Origin: Monoplex corrugatus
Lineage: Eukaryota > Mollusca > Gastropoda > Littorinimorpha > Ranellidae
Assembly (NCBI GenBank): GCA_030674185.1
Contig: CM060312.1
Coordinates: forward strand, 28,307,335 to 28,371,334
Reading direction: 5' to 3'
DNA: 64,000 nucleotides
The position numbers were made by a program, and so were the translations under genes. Below the pieces are notes generated by a model. That model did no database searches. It was not told the DNA's origin and saw only the letters and a list, made by a program, of their open reading frames with translations. Below are positions 59,291 through 64,000 of the stretch, piece after piece. Within the stretch, counting starts at the first letter, position 1, and every line of letters begins with the position of its first letter.

Positions 59291-59394
59291 CTTTCACTGC
59301 CAATGGAGAGGTCAATGTTCTCATCATTTAGGGTGCTGAACTTCACGTACTGTGCCCTGGTGTACAGCGTAACCCCTTGCTCTTTACCACTATC
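59291..59394 (-). CDS. Coding exon C of the minus-strand gene
   Basis: The minus strand reads DSGKEQGVTLYTRAQYVKFS then TLNDENIDLSIGSE plus 2 nt. The acceptor TTCCTTCCGTGTTATAG and donor GAAAG|GTAAGG are both good. It enters in phase 0 from exon B and leaves in phase 2. 104 nt, open in only one frame with balanced composition, flanked by low-complexity introns. Confidence 0.8.
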
Positions 59395-60509
59395 CTATAA
59401 CACGGAAGGAAGAAAAGATTAACGTTTGTGTCTGACCTTGAAGATGTAGGGGGAATGAGATAGCAGAGACTTCAACTTCTCACAAGGCCAACAGTTTTCT
59501 TTCGTACCCTTAAGCCACTGTCTGTATGGGGCCATGCCTACAGTCTTTAATGCATACAAAGAATCGCTATGGTGTCAATCAATCCTTGCATGGAATTTTA
59601 CTATTTTAGAGGACAGGTCACAAAAAATTGGATTTCAATGATATCCACCTATTTTGACCATTTTCCAGACTAAATACAGATAACAATAACAAATTTATTT
59701 CTATTGTGCAAACAGTCCATGCCAAAAGCAAGCTCACTGTGCTTTTTAGGAATAGAACAAAGAATGCACATGCACGCACAAACACACACAAACACGCACA
59801 CACATACATACAGGATAATGAACCAGGGTACAATCAGCCCTGTTGGGGTGTTGATTCTTAATTCAAGTTATCATCCTCTCTGTCTCACCTACAAGTGCAC
59901 ACACATACACACACACCACATGCACGCATGCATGCATGCACACATACACACATGCAGCACCATGCACACACACACACAGAGGATGCTGATATACCCTGGG
60001 ATAGTAAACAGTTCTATGACAGACAGACAGACAGGCACATACAATCCCTTATGTATAGGTGGAAACTTGATGCATTCAAAACAAAATACACCAGGAATGT
60101 AGTGTGTGTGTGGAAAGAAGATAACGCATAGTCATATTCTTTCATGCGTCGGGTAAAACGACATATACCTACGTTATCAACGAAGACAGTTTCTGACGTA
60201 TTTGCCTCACCATCCTTAACATATGAATTTTTTGTTAGCCTGTCAAAAAGTCCTATAGCGAATTATCTTTAACGCGCCGTTACTTCTCATGTTCAGTGTT
60301 ATGGTTAGCTAATTTTACTGTTTCAATCGTTAATTATGATAACGTCATTTGTGAATTTTTCTTTCTTGTCTTGTTTTTCTGGTTCATTTCTTTTTCCTGA
60401 AGATTAACCATTTCCAAGTTTCCTCTTTTTTTTTGTTTTTTTGTTTTTTTGTTTGTCTAAAATCACTTTAGTGAATAGACATTAAATCAAAGACCACCAC
60501 ACTCACTCA

Positions 60510-60586
<77 letters not shown>

Positions 60587-60600
60587 GAGAGAGGGTTTAC
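59395..60600 (-). other. Intron between exons B and C
   Basis: About 1.2 kb. Holds AC-rich sequence (59780-60000), a hairpin-forming repeat tail (60455-60490) and the (AC)n tract 60506-60584 that ends 16 bp from exon B's donor. Confidence 0.6.
60506..60584. repeat. (AC)n microsatellite
   Basis: About 75 bp of AC. It starts directly after the repeat tail GACATTAAATCAAAGACCACC. Confidence 0.95.
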
Positions 60601-60710
60601 CATGGTGGGTTTGTCAGTTGCGTTCACAAACCGCAGATCTTTTGAAGCAGGATGGTCCGTTTCTTTCACATCTTCTGTTGTTTTGCTGTCAACTTGTTTG
60701 ATCTTCCTTT
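60601..60710 (-). CDS. Coding exon B of the minus-strand gene
   Basis: The minus strand reads (E)RKIKQVDSKTTEDVKETD, HPASKDLRFVNATDKPTM: 36 codons plus 2 nt at the 5' end that complete the codon begun by the last nt of exon A. Acceptor TATGTCTTCACAG and donor CCATG|GTAAAC are good. Charged, probably disordered linker. Confidence 0.8.
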
Positions 60711-60927
60711 CTGTGAAGACATAAACGCACAACTTTGTCATGCTGTCTCATTCCTCAGTAGTATTTCTTTAGTATCATCACCATCATTCCTGTTTTTATA
60801 TAATTTCTCACAGCATTGTGAACAAGTGTCCCACGTTCTGTAGCTCTTCCTGCCTTGATCTCTCAACCAGACCACAGTTTTGATGGGCTCAGAGGCAGCT
60901 CAAAGTAATAACAATAAAAACAACAAC

Positions 60928-61082
60928 AACAACAACGACAACGATGACGATGATGATGATGATGTGGTGGTGGTGGTGGTGGTGGTGGTGGTTGGGTGGT
61001 TGTGTGGTGTGGTTGTGTGTGTGGTAGTGGTGTGATGATGATGATGATGTGATGATGATGATGATAATAATAACAACAACAA
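60928..61082. repeat. Trinucleotide simple-sequence region
   Basis: Successive AAC, GAT, GGT and GAT repeats. The GGT part (about 60962-60992) is G-rich enough for G-quadruplex-like folding. The long S and H tracts in overlapping frames are artefacts. Confidence 0.9.
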
Positions 61083-62034
61083 TGTATTGAATAATGACTA
61101 CTTGAACAGTGCCTCAGAAGAATACACTAAGCGCATCACAACAGCATTAGTGCCAGAGGCGGAAATCTAAAGCAAATACATGTCAACCAGTTCCACCATG
61201 TAAACAGAAAAAAATGATAAACATACAATGTTAAAAAGGCAATAAAATGAGTTAAAATAAAACATATACTTTCACATGTTGATCAGTCATGCAACAATGA
61301 CAGTAAATAATTGGGGAAAAAATACCGCATAAATTCACGTACATTTAAAACTTCAAAAGCAATGAATACATCTCTTGCTCTCTGAGAGCTCTATTGTCAA
61401 ATAAAGGCAATGCTATGCAAAAGATGAAGCAGCAAAAAGTAACATAAGAAAGGAACAGATAAATGAATAAAAAAATACACACAAATACTATACTGGCATT
61501 TTCTTTGATTAAGAATGATTTTTCAAAATATCTTTCATATCATTCTCTCTCTCTCTCTTTCTCTCTCTGTTTTAAAAAAAAATCAATCAATACAAAAATG
61601 AAAGATAAATGTTGTCCCATAGCACTGAAGACAAAGGAAAGTGAGGCATCAAGACCTTGACTTTTCTTGAGGTTTGCATTATCAGGAACGAACGCGCCAA
61701 ATTCCTCTCCCTTGCTGCTTTACCGTCACCAACAATAAACAGGGTCAGATGCCCATTCACAACTGGGTGGACTGGAGGCCACATGCACACAGATTACTGC
61801 CCCCTCCCCCAAGCTGGACTTAAACGCATGCACTCAGATTGGCATGCAGCACCACACACATCTTTTGAAAAACTATAAGTTACAGACGGACACTATATTC
61901 AAATTATCAAAGGATAAAGGATGAGCTTGATGTGACCTGCTCCTATCCAGAGTTGAGCATGTTTTGGGCTCACTGGAAAAACTGGGACCCCGAAATCGAG
62001 CCTCATTGCACTGAAGGTATTGCTCAATTTTCCT

Positions 62035-62121
62035 GATTAACATTACAGGTGTCTTGTCTTTCTCAGGCCTCCAGGTGTGATTAACATTACAGGTGTCTGT
62101 CTCTCTCAGGTCTCCAGGTGT
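62035..62121. repeat. 44-bp tandem duplication
   Basis: GATTAACATTACAGGTGTCT ... CTCCAGGTGT occurs twice in succession with small differences. Confidence 0.85.
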
Positions 62122-62468
62122 CTCTATCTCTCAGGCATGGCTAAACGCCAAGACATATTGAAAAACTAGGTGCAGAGTGCAGCCATGTCGTGCAGTCCCA
62201 ATTCAAAATGGAAACACCCACTCTTCCCCCCAGGCATCATCACTTTCATCCCCATTCTCATCATCATAGCACTGTGAAAAGCTGTCCCAGAGTAGTGTCC
62301 CTTCATGTTCTGTACTCATGGTGACCTCAGATTGTGTGAGTCTGGAGGTGCGATGGAGAGCAGAAGTGATCAACATGGGGAAAGTAACTCTAGAACAGTG
62401 CAGAAGACAGGTAGGCGGGATGGGGTGGAGGGATGGAAAAAAGATCTTGATGACACTTCCTCACTTAC

Positions 62469-62520
62469 CTCTTAGAAAATTTCTTTTCTTTTTCTTTCCT
62501 TTCTCTTGGCTAACACAGGC
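62469..62520 (-). CDS. Coding exon A (most upstream visible) of the minus-strand gene
   Basis: The minus strand reads ACVSQEKGKKKKRNFLR plus 1 nt (52 nt). Acceptor GTGTTGTGTGTCTTGGACAG and donor AAGAG|GTAAGT (near-perfect). Only one frame is open, and it is the one that joins exon B. The basic run KGKKKKR could be a nuclear or nucleolar localisation signal. Earlier exons lie beyond the window. Confidence 0.7.
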
Positions 62521-63330
62521 CTGTCCAAGACACACAACACTGTACATTAATCTGTGTATGTGTGACTATTTGTCTGTTTGTTTGTTTTTGTGTTTGTGTG
62601 TGTGTGTGTGTGTGGTGTGTGGTGTGTGTGTGTGTGTGCATGTGTGTGTGGTGTGCATGTGTGTGTGTATGGTTGGTGTGATATAAGAGAGTGTGTGTGT
62701 GCGTGCATGCGTGTGTGCGTGCGCATCTGTGTGTGCACGTGTGTGAATGTGTATGAATATGTAAGTATTTGCATGCAGGCATGCGCATGTGTGGTGTGCA
62801 TAAATGTAAATGTGTATGTATAAGCAAGTGTGAGTAACATGCATGTATGTAAATATGTGTAACAGAATGTTTAAGGACAATAATCAGTTTGAAGAACAAA
62901 CACTGAACAGTGTAAGCATACAATATGTATTCTGAATAGCTAATTATCAACAACACTTTTTCCTATAATTACAAATTGATATCTTTTTCTATTACCATGT
63001 TATGAAATGGTGTCTGTCAAGTGACACCCATCTACCAAATGATATACAGATGTTCTTGTTGAAGTATCTGCCATATAGATGGCTATGGTGATTTAGAAAA
63101 CTTTCAAATAATGTAATGAATACGTGTTGTAGATTATAGATGAGAAGCAAGATAGTAAGTATGTGGAGTTGCATGAAAGTTGAGTGGTACAAAAAAATGA
63201 GATCAAATGTTCTGGATGGTGGTCATGTCCTCATGCAATACTATGAATTCCTTCCATCAAACTGCCAATTCAATGCACTAAAAGTGGAGCTCAAGAGAAA
63301 AAGTAGCTTTATCTCATCTCATCTCATCTG
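62521..63330. other. Non-coding stretch with TG-rich tract
   Basis: Contains interrupted (TG)n sequence (62593-62720) and AT-rich DNA. I found no further exon of the minus-strand gene. Confidence 0.45.
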
Positions 63331-63941
63331 TTGGCATCACTGGGTGTGGTGTTGGCTGCTGCAATCAATGACAAAGACAGGGTTATTTCCTCCATTTGCT
63401 CCGGGCTTCGCTGGCCCTGCTGACTTCATGGATTCTCATGCCGCTGGTTTCAGTGATGTTGCCAATGAGAGAAGCTGGTGGTCTGCCTCTTTTTCTTTTT
63501 GCCTCAGTCTTACCTTGAAAGACAGTCTTCATAAAGCCAGTCTCTTGGCATCACTGGGTGCAGTGTTGGCCGCTGCAATCAATGACAAAGACAGGGTTAT
63601 TTCCTCCATTTGCTCCGGGCTTCGCTGGCCCTGCTGACTTCATGGATTCTCATGCCGCTGGTTTTGATTATGTTGCCAATGAGAGAATCTGGTGGTCTGC
63701 CTCTTTTTCTTTTTGCCTCAGTCTTACCTTGAAAGACAGTCTTCATAAAGCCAGTCTCTTGGTTACGTAGCCCATGGCCTACATATCTTAATTTTCTTTC
63801 ATTTATTAATGATAGAAGTTTTCTTGCTGTTCCCAATTCATTTAGTATGCTTTCATCTGTTCTTCTAGCTTTATACTCCCTAACAAATGAGTCAGTTGCA
63901 CATGGATGCACTGCGGTCGAGCAAAGAATGTATATGTGCAT
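63307..63941 (-). pseudogene. LINE C-terminal region and 3' end with internal tandem duplication
   Basis: The minus strand from 63941 reads 'FVREYKARRTDESILNELGT', 'RKLLSLINERKLRYVGHGLR', 'FMKTVFQGKTEAKRKRGRPP' and 'SGMRIHEVSRASEARSKWRK': the usual LINE end (KLRYxGHxLR, KRxRGRPP, SRxSExRxKWR). Nearest the 3' end are a second copy of the last part and a (GATGA)n tail (63308-63329). Direction and tail fit a plus-of-minus insertion. Frames are interrupted in the duplicated part. Confidence 0.85.
63331..63758. repeat. 214-bp tandem duplication inside the LINE
   Basis: 63331-63544 and 63545-63758 are about 95% identical, both starting TTGGCATCACTGGGTG. The period (71 x 3 + 1) shifts frame. Confidence 0.93.
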
Positions 63942-63948
63942 GATTCAG

Positions 63949-63958
63949 AGTGTGTGTG

Positions 63959-64000
<42 letters not shown>
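63949..64000. repeat. (TG)n microsatellite at window end
   Basis: TG repeat running off the window. Confidence 0.95.

Larger units (their letters stand above)
60711..62468 (-). other. Intron between exons A and B
   Basis: About 1.8 kb. Holds a (GTG)/(GAT) trinucleotide region (60940-61078), a diverged tRNA-headed SINE (about 61740-61850, minus), a 44-bp tandem duplication (62035-62121) and the dispersed repeat at 62160-62290. Confidence 0.55.

Noticed and set aside
62318..62412. Plus-strand exon (VTSDCVSLEVRWRAEVINMG...) before GTAGGC
   Set aside because: Open for only about 30 codons, no matching partner exon on the plus strand, and it lies in an intron of the better-supported minus-strand gene.

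Overview
This window looks like nuclear DNA from an invertebrate animal, most likely a gastropod mollusc. The reasons are two split or long eukaryotic genes, AT-rich non-coding DNA, very long (TG)n/(AC)n and (AT)n tracts, several tRNA-headed SINE families and many dead LINEs. The mollusc placement is an inference from the look of the repeats and was not tested by a search. There is no bacterial-style gene organisation.

Two host genes can be supported. The first is an uninterrupted 766-codon gene at 2893-5193 (+) with three RRMs, an RS/RG-rich linker and a C-terminal SPOC domain: a split-ends family protein of the RBM15/Spenito (nito) type, a cofactor of the m6A RNA methyltransferase. ETS- and YY1-like promoter motifs lie about 80-95 bp upstream of its ATG. 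The second is a split gene on the minus strand whose last five coding exons I assembled by hand at 62520-62469, 60710-60601, 59394-59291, 53162-53030 and 49497-49420. Every junction is phase-compatible, four of the five exons have good splice signals, and the last ends in a stop codon. I do not recognise the family. The strand composition agrees: roughly 8-31 kb is T/G-rich on the plus strand and 44-61 kb is A/C-rich.

Layout: 1-480, Tc1/mariner transposase fragment (-); 1.7-2.2 kb, LINE endonuclease remnant (-); 2.8-5.2 kb, RBM15-like gene; 5.2-17.4 kb, non-coding DNA with SINEs, a TTAA-flanked palindromic MITE family and microsatellites; 17.47-17.79 kb, a perfect 161-bp inverted repeat; 17.96-21.46 kb, a three-level transposon nest (a Tc1 inside a LINE inside an older LINE, with recognisable target-site duplications); 21.5-31.5 kb, non-coding; 31.5-35.2 kb, LINE 3' fragments, a 31-bp minisatellite and a TTAA-flanked MITE; 36.0-40.8 kb, a decayed DIRS-type tyrosine-recombinase retrotransposon with Gag, RT, RNase H and recombinase; 41-49 kb, SINEs, LINE remnants and microsatellites; 49.4-62.5 kb, the 3' half of the minus-strand gene with repeat-filled introns, including a 41-42-bp minisatellite; 63.3-64 kb, a LINE 3' end (-) with a 214-bp tandem duplication.

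The most interesting items are the unrecognised split gene, the perfect hairpin, the datable transposon nest, the DIRS element with its tripled leader and 3' inverted-repeat cluster, and the nested-palindrome MITE family.
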